Shown here in pieces: positions 1 to 6,241 of a DNA stretch of 18,841 nt. Numbering within the stretch: the first letter of the stretch is position 1; each line of letters starts with the position of its first letter. The stretch lies in contig CAIVXW010000009.1 in assembly GCA_903910005.1 (NCBI GenBank), positions 1 to 18,841 of the forward strand, given 5' to 3'. The notes beneath the pieces are model-generated. The model was not told the origin of the DNA. It was given only the letters and a program-made list of their open reading frames with translations, and searched no databases. The position numbers and the translations under genes are program-made. Source of the DNA: an uncultured Methylococcaceae bacterium. GTDB lineage: Bacteria; Pseudomonadota; Gammaproteobacteria; Methylococcales; Methylococcaceae.

Positions 1-141
1 AAGGCCATCACGGTACATTCGGGGGAGCGGCTGGGTGATTACACCGCCGTTGATCCGGTGCTGTCAGTGGGCGATGCCGTGGTGATTGATCCACCGGCCC
101 ACCTGGCCGAAGGCTCTGCCGTACGGGTGATCAAACCCTGA
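1..141 (+). CDS. C-terminal end of a periplasmic adaptor (MacA/HlyD-like) protein, partial
   Basis: The reading frame is open from the first base and ends at TGA 139-141, giving the last 46 residues of a protein whose start lies before the window. The tail contains VVIDPPAHLAEGSAVRVIKP, the beta-barrel and membrane-proximal ending typical of RND/ABC efflux adaptor subunits. Such adaptors are anchored in the inner membrane and link a MacB/FtsX-type permease to the outer envelope. The stop overlaps the start of the next gene by one base (TGATG), so it is almost certainly in an operon with the ATPase that follows. The permease is not in the window and presumably lies upstream. The family call rests on a short tail and on context. 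Confidence 0.6.
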   Translation, partial: KAITVHSGERLGDYTAVDPVLSVGDAVVIDPPAHLAEGSAVRVIKP

Positions 142-818
142 TGCCAGCCCTGGTTGAAATCCGCCAGCTCTGCAAGGTATACCAGCGTGGCGAGCAACAT
201 ATTCCGGTGTTGAACGCTATTGACCTGGATATTGACGCGGGCGACTTCCTGGCCTTGATGGGACCATCCGGTTCCGGCAAAAGTACCCTGCTCAATCTGA
301 TTGCCGGGCTGGATCGACCCACCCGGGGAACCCTGGTGATCGACGGATTGAACATCGTCGCACTGACCGAGACCGAACTCACTGCCTGGCGGGCCGCCCA
401 TGTCGGATTCATCTTCCAGTTTTACAACCTGATGCCGGTGCTGACTGCCTGGGAAAACATTGAACTGCCACTGCTGCTGACGCAACTGACCCGGCAGGAG
501 CGAAAGGAACACGTAGAGCTGGTCATTCAACTGACCGGCCTGGATGATCGACGCAGCCATTACCCGTCAGAATTGTCCGGCGGTCAGCAACAGCGGGTCT
601 CCATCGCCCGCGCCCTGGTGACCGACCCCCTTCTGATCGTGGCCGATGAACCCACCGGCGACCTTGACCGCAAATCTGCCGAGGAGATTCTGGCATTACT
701 GGAAAACGTCAATCAGACGCTGGGCAAAACCATCATCATGGTAACCCACGACCAGCGGGCGGCAGAACAGGCCCACTACATTCGTCACCTGGACAAGGGG
801 CAACTCGAACCACGCTGA
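141..818 (+). CDS. ABC transporter ATP-binding protein, MacB/LolD family
   Basis: This 225-residue protein is a complete ABC ATPase. It has Walker A GPSGSGKST (residues 41-49), the Q-loop glutamine at 93 in FQFYNLMP, the signature LSGGQQQR (145-152), Walker B LLIVADEP (164-171), the D-loop GDLD and the H-loop histidine 203. Length and motif spacing fit the MacB/LolD/FtsE group, whose members power mechanotransmission-type permeases rather than a classical transport channel. The ATG overlaps the stop of the upstream adaptor (TGATG), with a GGGTGAT ribosome-binding candidate about 9 bases before it. Adaptor plus ATPase suggests a tripartite export or lipoprotein-handling complex at the inner membrane. 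The substrate cannot be told from the sequence. LolD proper is less likely because its usual partner lolC/E is not adjacent. Confidence 0.9.
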   Translation: MPALVEIRQLCKVYQRGEQHIPVLNAIDLDIDAGDFLALMGPSGSGKSTLLNLIAGLDRPTRGTLVIDGLNIVALTETELTAWRAAHVGFIFQFYNLMPVLTAWENIELPLLLTQLTRQERKEHVELVIQLTGLDDRRSHYPSELSGGQQQRVSIARALVTDPLLIVADEPTGDLDRKSAEEILALLENVNQTLGKTIIMVTHDQRAAEQAHYIRHLDKGQLEPR

Positions 819-857
819 GTCCAGCCTCCGATTCAACCACCCATCATCACAAACCAC

Positions 858-2144
858 ATGAGCCAGCAAACACTCTTTGAGGAAGCCGCCCGTTATATTG
901 TCGGCGGTGTCAATTCACCGGTCAGAGCCTTCAACAGCGTGGGCGGAACGCCCGTTTTCATTGACCGTGCCCGGGGACCCTTCATCTGGGACAGCGAGGA
1001 ACGCCGCTACATTGATTATGTCGGTTCCTGGGGGGCGATGGTACTGGGCCATGCCAATCCGGCGGTATTGCGTGCGGTGTTGATGGCCGCCGAAAATGGC
1101 CTGAGTTTCGGGGCACCCACCACGGTTGAAACCGACATGGCCCGCAAAATCTGTCAGTGGGTGCCCTCCATTGAACGGGTACGCCTGGTCAGTTCCGGAA
1201 CGGAAGCCACCATGAGTGCGATTCGGCTGGCCCGTGGCTATACCGGGCGCGACATTCTGGTCAAGTTCGAGGGCTGTTACCACGGCCATGCCGATTCGCT
1301 GCTGGTCAAGGCCGGTTCCGGTGCGTTGACCCTCGGCATACCGGACTCACCCGGAGTACCCGCCAGCCTGGCCGCCCATACCCTGACGCTTCCCTACAAC
1401 GACGCCGATGCCGTGGAGCAACTCTTTGCCCGTGACGGCGAACGGATTGCCTGCATCATCGTGGAACCGGTGGCTGGCAACATGAGTTGCGTACCGCCGG
1501 TACCCGGTTTTCTGGAAACCCTCCGTGTCGTATGCGACCGCTACGGTGCCCTGCTGATCTTCGATGAAGTCATGACCGGTTTCCGGGTGGCACTGGGAGG
1601 AGCGCAGGCCCTGTACGGGGTTCGCCCCGATCTGACCACCCTCGGCAAAGTGATTGGCGGCGGATTGCCGGTGGGGGCATTTGGCGGGCGTCTCGACATC
1701 ATGCGACAACTGGCCCCGCTGGGTCCGGTGTATCAGGCCGGCACCCTGTCCGGCAATCCGGTGGCGATGGCAGCCGGACTCAAAACCCTGGAGCAGGTGG
1801 AAGAAGCCGGGTTTTTCACCCGACTCAGCGAAAAAACCACCTGTCTGGCTGAAGGTTTCAGGGAGAGGGCTCGCAGGCATGGCATCCCCATGACGGTCAA
1901 CCACGCAGGCGGCATGTTCGGCCTGTTTTTCACCGACCGGCCCACGGTTCAGTCCTTTGCCGATGTGATGACAGCCGATGTGGTGCGGTTCCGGCAATTT
2001 TTCCACTGCATGCTGGGTGAAGGTATTTATCTGGCTCCCTCGGCGTATGAGGCAGGGTTTGTGTCGATCACCCACGCGGATGAGCAACTGGATGCTACGC
2101 TGGCTGCGGCCGACCGGGTGATGGAACGTCTGGCCCGAATGTGA
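858..2144 (+). CDS. hemL: glutamate-1-semialdehyde 2,1-aminomutase
   Basis: HemL converts glutamate-1-semialdehyde to 5-aminolevulinate, the last step of the C5 route to haem and other tetrapyrroles, using pyridoxal/pyridoxamine phosphate in the cytoplasm. The 428-residue length is normal. The N terminus carries IVGGVNSPVRAF (residues 14-25), followed by YVGSWGAMVLGH (54-65) and SSGTEATMSAIRLARG (112-127), which bind cofactor and substrate. The cofactor lysine is K264 in TTLGKVIGGGLPVGAFGG. The ATG start aligns with the usual HemL start, but no strong Shine-Dalgarno precedes it. The 39-base gap after the ABC ATPase contains no hairpin. The two-receiver gene starts 6 bases after the stop, so the two are probably cotranscribed. 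A large reverse-strand open frame across this gene is a shadow. Confidence 0.97.
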   Translation: MSQQTLFEEAARYIVGGVNSPVRAFNSVGGTPVFIDRARGPFIWDSEERRYIDYVGSWGAMVLGHANPAVLRAVLMAAENGLSFGAPTTVETDMARKICQWVPSIERVRLVSSGTEATMSAIRLARGYTGRDILVKFEGCYHGHADSLLVKAGSGALTLGIPDSPGVPASLAAHTLTLPYNDADAVEQLFARDGERIACIIVEPVAGNMSCVPPVPGFLETLRVVCDRYGALLIFDEVMTGFRVALGGAQALYGVRPDLTTLGKVIGGGLPVGAFGGRLDIMRQLAPLGPVYQAGTLSGNPVAMAAGLKTLEQVEEAGFFTRLSEKTTCLAEGFRERARRHGIPMTVNHAGGMFGLFFTDRPTVQSFADVMTADVVRFRQFFHCMLGEGIYLAPSAYEAGFVSITHADEQLDATLAAADRVMERLARM

Positions 2145-2150
2145 GTATCC

Positions 2151-2960
2151 ATGTCTACACATGCACAGACCCGGGTGTTGGTCATCGGTGATAACCCGCT
2201 CGAAAACACCAATCTGAAAAACGCACTGAATGCTGCCGGATACAAGGTATCAAGCACGATTGACGTCAATGAGGCCAAGGAACTGATTGCCAAAAACTGG
2301 CCAGACCTGCTGATTTTTTCATTCTATGAAGTCGGCCAGGCCGAAGCCGCTTACAGGGAACTGATCTTCGTCAGTGCCGAATCAACCTGTGAACTGGGCG
2401 AATCCCTGTTGTTGTGCCGGGCCAACCACGAAGCCAAGGCCTTCGATTTATGCATGAACGGCTTTTTCTACCTGTATCTGGTTGAGCGACCGCTGAATTC
2501 GGAGTATGCAGTCCGCATGGCCCTGCACCTGCTGGAGCAAAAACTGTCCAGCCGATCCCTGGTCGAAAAACATGCAGCGGAGGGCCGACATACCTACAAG
2601 GTCATGGTGGTTGAAGATGAAGATTTGCAGCGAAAAGTGATTGAAAAAATGCTGAAGACACTGGGTCATGCGGTATCACTGGCTACCGATGGCCAGCAGG
2701 CACTTGATCTGCTGACGCAGGATCCCCCCCTCCCCCACCTGATACTGATGGACATCCGGATGCCCGGCATGGACGGCTTTGAGGCCATCACCCGCATCAA
2801 GCAACACGAAACCTGGCAAAAGGTACCCATCATCATCCTGAGCAGCAATCGCGACATTGAATCGGTTACCACCGGAATCAAGAAGGGAGCGGTAGATTTT
2901 ATCGTCAAGCCGGTGAGTCAACTCATACTCAAAAAGAAGCTGGATTCACACCTGTCATGA
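2151..2960 (+). CDS. two-receiver response regulator with degenerate first receiver
   Basis: This 269-residue protein has two CheY-like receiver domains and no output domain. The second (about residues 149-266) is canonical: acidic pocket E155-D156-E157, phosphoacceptor D201 in LILMDIRMPGMDG, switch serine S231 and conserved lysine K253 in IVKPVS. The first (about residues 7-128) has the fold signature VLVIGDN but carries serine (S57, in LLIFSF) where the phosphorylated aspartate should be. It has R113-P114 where the Lys-Pro pair is expected, so it is probably not phosphorylatable. No histidine kinase or DNA-binding domain is nearby. It sits 6 bases after hemL and is probably cotranscribed with it. 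It may act by protein-protein contact, with the first domain as a docking or dimerisation module. This is inference. Confidence 0.88.
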   Translation: MSTHAQTRVLVIGDNPLENTNLKNALNAAGYKVSSTIDVNEAKELIAKNWPDLLIFSFYEVGQAEAAYRELIFVSAESTCELGESLLLCRANHEAKAFDLCMNGFFYLYLVERPLNSEYAVRMALHLLEQKLSSRSLVEKHAAEGRHTYKVMVVEDEDLQRKVIEKMLKTLGHAVSLATDGQQALDLLTQDPPLPHLILMDIRMPGMDGFEAITRIKQHETWQKVPIIILSSNRDIESVTTGIKKGAVDFIVKPVSQLILKKKLDSHLS

Positions 2961-3024
2961 CACGGGCAGAAGCCTGGGCGGGAACGGTGACCGGCTCCGA
3001 TCCGTGGTATTCGGTCGGTGTCGA

Positions 3025-3040
3025 TTGTGATACATTACGC
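3025..3040 (+). promoter_or_regulatory. candidate extended -10 promoter for the osmC-like gene
   Basis: The stretch holds TG-A-TACATT: an extended -10 TG at 3028-3029 with the hexamer at 3031-3036, four of six bases matching TATAAT. No good -35 was found 16-18 bases upstream, as is common for extended -10 promoters. Initiation near 3043 would give a leader of about 26 bases to the ATG at 3069. It would also exclude the upstream in-frame GTG codons as starts. The sequence TGTGA here is also half of a CRP/Vfr site, but the matching TCACA half is absent. Confidence 0.35.
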
Positions 3041-3068
3041 GGCCTCATTTCAAGCTCCGGGCATCCTC

Positions 3069-3488
3069 ATGAAAGCACGTATCCAGTGGATTGATAACGC
3101 AAGGTTTCTGGCCGAATCCGGCAGTGGCCACACTGTCGTAATGGACGGGCCTCCCGAAGCGGGCGGAACCAACCAGGGACCGCGCCCCATGGAACTGCTG
3201 CTGATGGGCATGGGCGGCTGTGCATCCTTTGATGTGGTGCATATCCTGAAAAAGGGCCGACACGCTGTCAGTGCCTGTGAGGCTGAACTGGATGCCGAGA
3301 GGGCGGAGGCAGATCCCAAGGTATTTACCCGGATTCATCTGCATTTTCGGGTAACCGGTCGGGGTCTGACCGAGGCAGCCGTCCGCCGGGCGGTCGAACT
3401 GTCTGCCACCAAATACTGTTCAGCCTCCATCATGCTGGGCAGGACGGCATCCATTACACATGATTTTGAGGTCATTGAGGCCGGGTAA
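3069..3488 (+). CDS. OsmC family protein, YhfA-like
   Basis: This 139-residue protein closely resembles E. coli YhfA and the OsmC-like protein next to vfr in Pseudomonas. OsmC/Ohr proteins are small cytoplasmic thiol peroxidases that reduce organic hydroperoxides, though the YhfA branch has no well-defined substrate. The reactive cysteine pair is present: C51 in MGGCASFDVV and C117 in KYCSAS. The RPMELLLMG segment (39-47) precedes the first cysteine, as in the family. The open frame extends upstream to GTG 3018, but the ATG at 3069 gives the family's usual MKARIQW start and lies after a candidate promoter, so it is preferred. The ribosome-binding site is weak. The gene lies 111 bases before speD, an association also seen in Pseudomonas. 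Confidence 0.9.
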   Translation: MKARIQWIDNARFLAESGSGHTVVMDGPPEAGGTNQGPRPMELLLMGMGGCASFDVVHILKKGRHAVSACEAELDAERAEADPKVFTRIHLHFRVTGRGLTEAAVRRAVELSATKYCSASIMLGRTASITHDFEVIEAG

Positions 3489-3524
3489 ACCACGGATTTT
3501 CATTGCAACGGAGTTGTTTCATTA

Positions 3525-3571
3525 CAGTCGCGCCAGTCGCGTTTTTTTGTTTTTGTCACCCTGAAGGTGGC
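3525..3571 (+). terminator. tandem repeat with T-tract and hairpin between osmC-like gene and speD
   Basis: Two copies of CAGTCGCG (3525-3532 and 3534-3541) are separated by one C and followed at once by seven T, a G, and a further T-run to 3554. The two CGCG cores can pair as a 4-bp stem with a 5-base loop, giving a short intrinsic-terminator shape. A second stem, GTCACC/GGTGGC with loop CTGAA (3555-3571, one G-U pair), follows. Both stems are short, so termination efficiency is uncertain. The element could separate the osmC-like transcript from speD or act as a leader attenuator. Confidence 0.4.
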
Positions 3572-3599
3572 TTTGAGTTTGAGGGCATCCGCTAAGACG

Positions 3600-4394
3600 A
3601 TGGAAAAACTGGAATTGCACGGTTTCAACAATTTGACCAAATCATTGAGCTTCAATATCTACGATATTTGCTACGCCAAAACCGAGCAGCAGCAACGTCG
3701 TTATATCGAATACATCGATGAGATGTATAACGCCAAACGGTTGACCCAGATTCTGACTGATGTCAACGCAATCATCGGCGCACAGATACTGAATATTGCC
3801 CGGCAGGACTACGAACCCCAGGGAGCCAGCGTCACCATGCTGATTTCCGAAGGACACGTACCCGATTCAGTATCCAATCACGAAACCCCGGGACCCACGC
3901 CCGAATCAGTGGTAGCCCACCTCAACAAAAGCCATATCACCGTACATACCTACCCGGAAAGCCACCCCTACGGTGGCATCAGCACCTTTCGGGCCGATAT
4001 TGATGTTTCTACCTGCGGACGTATTTCCCCGCTCAAGGCACTGAATTACCTGATTCACAGTTTTGAATCCGATATCGTCATCATGGATTACCGGGTCAGG
4101 GGATTTACCCGCGATATCAGTGGGCAGAAACACTATATCGACCACGAAATTACCTCAATCCAGAACTATATCTCCGATGTCATGATAGACCGCTATCAGA
4201 TGATTGATGTCAATGTATATCAGGAGAAAATTTTTCACACCAAGATGATCCTGAAGGATTTTAATCTCGATAATTACCTGTTTGATACCGACAAGGATGC
4301 CCTCACACCCGACGAGCGCAGCACGATTCAAAAACAGTTGAAACAGGAAATGTCGGAGATTTTCTACGGGCGTAATTACCGCCTGCGTCGCTAG
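3600..4394 (+). CDS. speD: S-adenosylmethionine decarboxylase proenzyme, E. coli type
   Basis: SpeD decarboxylates S-adenosylmethionine to supply the aminopropyl group for spermidine. The proenzyme cuts itself to form a pyruvoyl cofactor. The protein is 264 residues, the same length as E. coli SpeD, and belongs to the long enterobacterial class rather than the short Bacillus/archaeal class. Self-cleavage is expected between K110 and S111 in HLNKSHITVHTYPESHP. The acid-base cysteine is C139 in VSTCGRISPLKALNYLIH. The open frame extends 11 codons upstream to 3567, but the ATG at 3600 gives the conserved start MEKLELHGFNNLTKSLSF and avoids the upstream hairpin, so it is chosen. Spermidine synthase (speE) is not in the window. 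trpD starts 13 bases after the stop, so the two may be cotranscribed. Confidence 0.96.
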   Translation: MEKLELHGFNNLTKSLSFNIYDICYAKTEQQQRRYIEYIDEMYNAKRLTQILTDVNAIIGAQILNIARQDYEPQGASVTMLISEGHVPDSVSNHETPGPTPESVVAHLNKSHITVHTYPESHPYGGISTFRADIDVSTCGRISPLKALNYLIHSFESDIVIMDYRVRGFTRDISGQKHYIDHEITSIQNYISDVMIDRYQMIDVNVYQEKIFHTKMILKDFNLDNYLFDTDKDALTPDERSTIQKQLKQEMSEIFYGRNYRLRR

Positions 4395-4407
4395 ACTGTC
4401 ACGTCCG

Positions 4408-5439
4408 ATGGATATTCCCTTCATCCTGCACAAACTGCTGGATAAGCGCAACCTCGATACTGACGAAGTGCGGGGGGTCATGGAATACCTGATGCGCGGT
4501 GAGGCCAGTCCTGCCCGGATTGCCGCCCTGCTGACGGCCTTCCGTGCCAAGGGGGAAACCGTTCAGGAAATCGCCACTGCCGCCCTGGTACTGCGCGAAC
4601 TGTCAACCCGGGTCGAGGTAGCGGGTGAACACCTGATCGACACCTGCGGAACCGGCGGCGATGCCAGCCATACCTTCAACATCAGCACGGCGGCTGCTTT
4701 TGTGGCCGCCGCCGCCGGTGCCCGGGTTGCCAAACACGGCAACCGGTCGGTATCCAGTCGTTCGGGCAGTGCTGACGTACTGGAAGCCGCCGGTGTCCGG
4801 CTGGACTTACAACCAGAACAGGTCAAGGCCTGTATCGAAGAGGTGGGGTTGGGTTTCATGTTTGCCCAGCGTCACCATGAAGCCATGCGCCACGTCCTGG
4901 CCGTACGCCGGGACATCGGCATTCGCACCCTGTTCAATCTGCTGGGACCGCTGACCAATCCGGCGGGAGCCCCTCACCAGTTGCTGGGTGTCTACAGCGC
5001 GGCCTGGGTTGAGCCACTGGCCGAGGTATTGCGGATTCTGGGCAGTCGACACGTACTGGTAGTACATGCCGACGACGGGCTGGACGAAATCAGCCTCAGT
5101 GGCCCGACCCGGGTGGCTGAACTCAAGGACGGTGCCATTCGTACCTACACGGTCACGCCGGAACAGTTCGGCTTCAGCCGGGCCGCCCTCAGTACCCTGG
5201 TGATTGACTCGGCTGCCGAAAGCCACGCCCTGATCCGGCGAGTGTTTGCCGGGGAAACCGGCCCGGCCCGGGACATCATCCTGCTGAATGCCGGTGCCGC
5301 CGTCTACGCTGCCGATGTGGCAACCAGCCTCGAAGCCGGTATCGAAGCGGCACGCCGGGTACTGGATGCGGGCCAGGCACTGGAAAAACTCGAAGCCCTG
5401 GTGCAATACACCCATCAACTGAGCGGATCACTACCCTGA
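4408..5439 (+). CDS. trpD: anthranilate phosphoribosyltransferase
   Basis: TrpD joins anthranilate and phosphoribosyl pyrophosphate, the second step from chorismate to tryptophan. The 343-residue protein has every expected motif: the PRPP-binding GTGGD (81-85), KHGNR (109-113) and SGSAD (119-123), GPLTNP (180-185), and the metal-binding DGLDE (223-227). The ATG at 4408 gives an N terminus (MDIPFILHKLLDKRNL) that aligns with other TrpD proteins, though no clear Shine-Dalgarno precedes it. The stop overlaps the start of trpC by one base (TGATG), implying translational coupling. No trpG is fused or adjacent here, unlike the pseudomonad trpGDC order, and anthranilate synthase must be encoded elsewhere. 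Confidence 0.97.
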   Translation: MDIPFILHKLLDKRNLDTDEVRGVMEYLMRGEASPARIAALLTAFRAKGETVQEIATAALVLRELSTRVEVAGEHLIDTCGTGGDASHTFNISTAAAFVAAAAGARVAKHGNRSVSSRSGSADVLEAAGVRLDLQPEQVKACIEEVGLGFMFAQRHHEAMRHVLAVRRDIGIRTLFNLLGPLTNPAGAPHQLLGVYSAAWVEPLAEVLRILGSRHVLVVHADDGLDEISLSGPTRVAELKDGAIRTYTVTPEQFGFSRAALSTLVIDSAAESHALIRRVFAGETGPARDIILLNAGAAVYAADVATSLEAGIEAARRVLDAGQALEKLEALVQYTHQLSGSLP

Positions 5440-6239
5440 TGACACAACCCCCCGACATCCTGTTAAACATTCTGGCCCGCAAGCAGCAGGAAATTGCCGA
5501 ACGCAGCACCCGTCTGCCGTTGCCTGAAATGGAGCGCAAGCTGTGCCATGCCTCACCGCCGCGTGGTTTTGTCGCGGCCCTCGAAACCGCCATTGCCGCC
5601 GGTCAGCCAGCCGTCATCGCCGAAATAAAAAAGGCATCGCCCAGCAGGGGCGTGCTGCGTCCGGACTTCGACCCGGCCGAAATCGCCCGCAGTTACGCCC
5701 GCCACGGAGCCAGTTGCCTGTCGGTACTGACTGACCGGGATTTTTTCCAGGGCGCGGACGATTGCCTGACGGAGGCCCGGGCCGCCTGTTCATTGCCGGT
5801 GATCCGCAAGGATTTCCTGATTGATCCCTATCAGGTGGTGGAGGCCCGTTTTCTGGGAGCGGATTGCATCCTGCTGATTGTGGCGGCCCTGACGGATGAC
5901 CGGCTGCGACAACTGCACGATCTGGCCACGACCCTGGGGATGGACGTACTGGTCGAGGTACATGACCGGGCCGAACTGGAGCGGGCTCTGCGGCTGGATT
6001 TGCGCCTGATCGGAATCAACAATCGCGACCTGCGTACTTTTGCGGTCAGCCTGGACACCACCCTGACGCTGTTGGCAGAAATACCGGCGCATATACGGGT
6101 GGTCACGGAAAGCGGCATACTCGAACCCGCCCATGTCAGCCTGATGCGTGCCAGCGGCGTCCATGCCTTTCTGGTGGGCGAGGCCTTCATGCGGGCAGAC
6201 GATCCCGGCCAGAAACTGGCCGAACTGTTCGCCTGCTGA
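5439..6239 (+). CDS. trpC: indole-3-glycerol phosphate synthase
   Basis: TrpC closes the ring of carboxyphenylaminodeoxyribulose phosphate to give indole-3-glycerol phosphate. It is a cytoplasmic TIM barrel. The 266-residue protein is the monofunctional type, with no fused phosphoribosylanthranilate isomerase (TrpF) domain. Catalytic and binding residues are visible: E62 and K65 in AEIKKASPSRG, K124 in PVIRKDFLID, E173 in VLVEVHD, N195 in GINNRDLRTF, and E224-S225 in VTESGI. Its ATG overlaps the trpD stop. The stop at 6237-6239 lies only two bases from the stop of the opposing glycoside hydrolase gene, so any terminator must lie inside that gene. Confidence 0.97.
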   Translation: MTQPPDILLNILARKQQEIAERSTRLPLPEMERKLCHASPPRGFVAALETAIAAGQPAVIAEIKKASPSRGVLRPDFDPAEIARSYARHGASCLSVLTDRDFFQGADDCLTEARAACSLPVIRKDFLIDPYQVVEARFLGADCILLIVAALTDDRLRQLHDLATTLGMDVLVEVHDRAELERALRLDLRLIGINNRDLRTFAVSLDTTLTLLAEIPAHIRVVTESGILEPAHVSLMRASGVHAFLVGEAFMRADDPGQKLAELFAC

Positions 6240-6241
6240 CA

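Noticed and set aside
1347..2162. Long minus-strand open frame (271 codons) opposite hemL
   Set aside because: It lies fully over a clear hemL, has no recognisable motif, and is Gly/His/Gln-rich in the way antisense frames of GC-rich genes often are.
3018..3068. Upstream GTG start for the osmC-like gene
   Set aside because: The extra 17 residues have no family counterpart and would begin before the candidate promoter's start site; ATG 3069 matches the family N terminus.
4807..5418. Minus-strand open frame of 203 codons opposite trpD
   Set aside because: It is a shadow of trpD with no domain signature and no ribosome-binding site.
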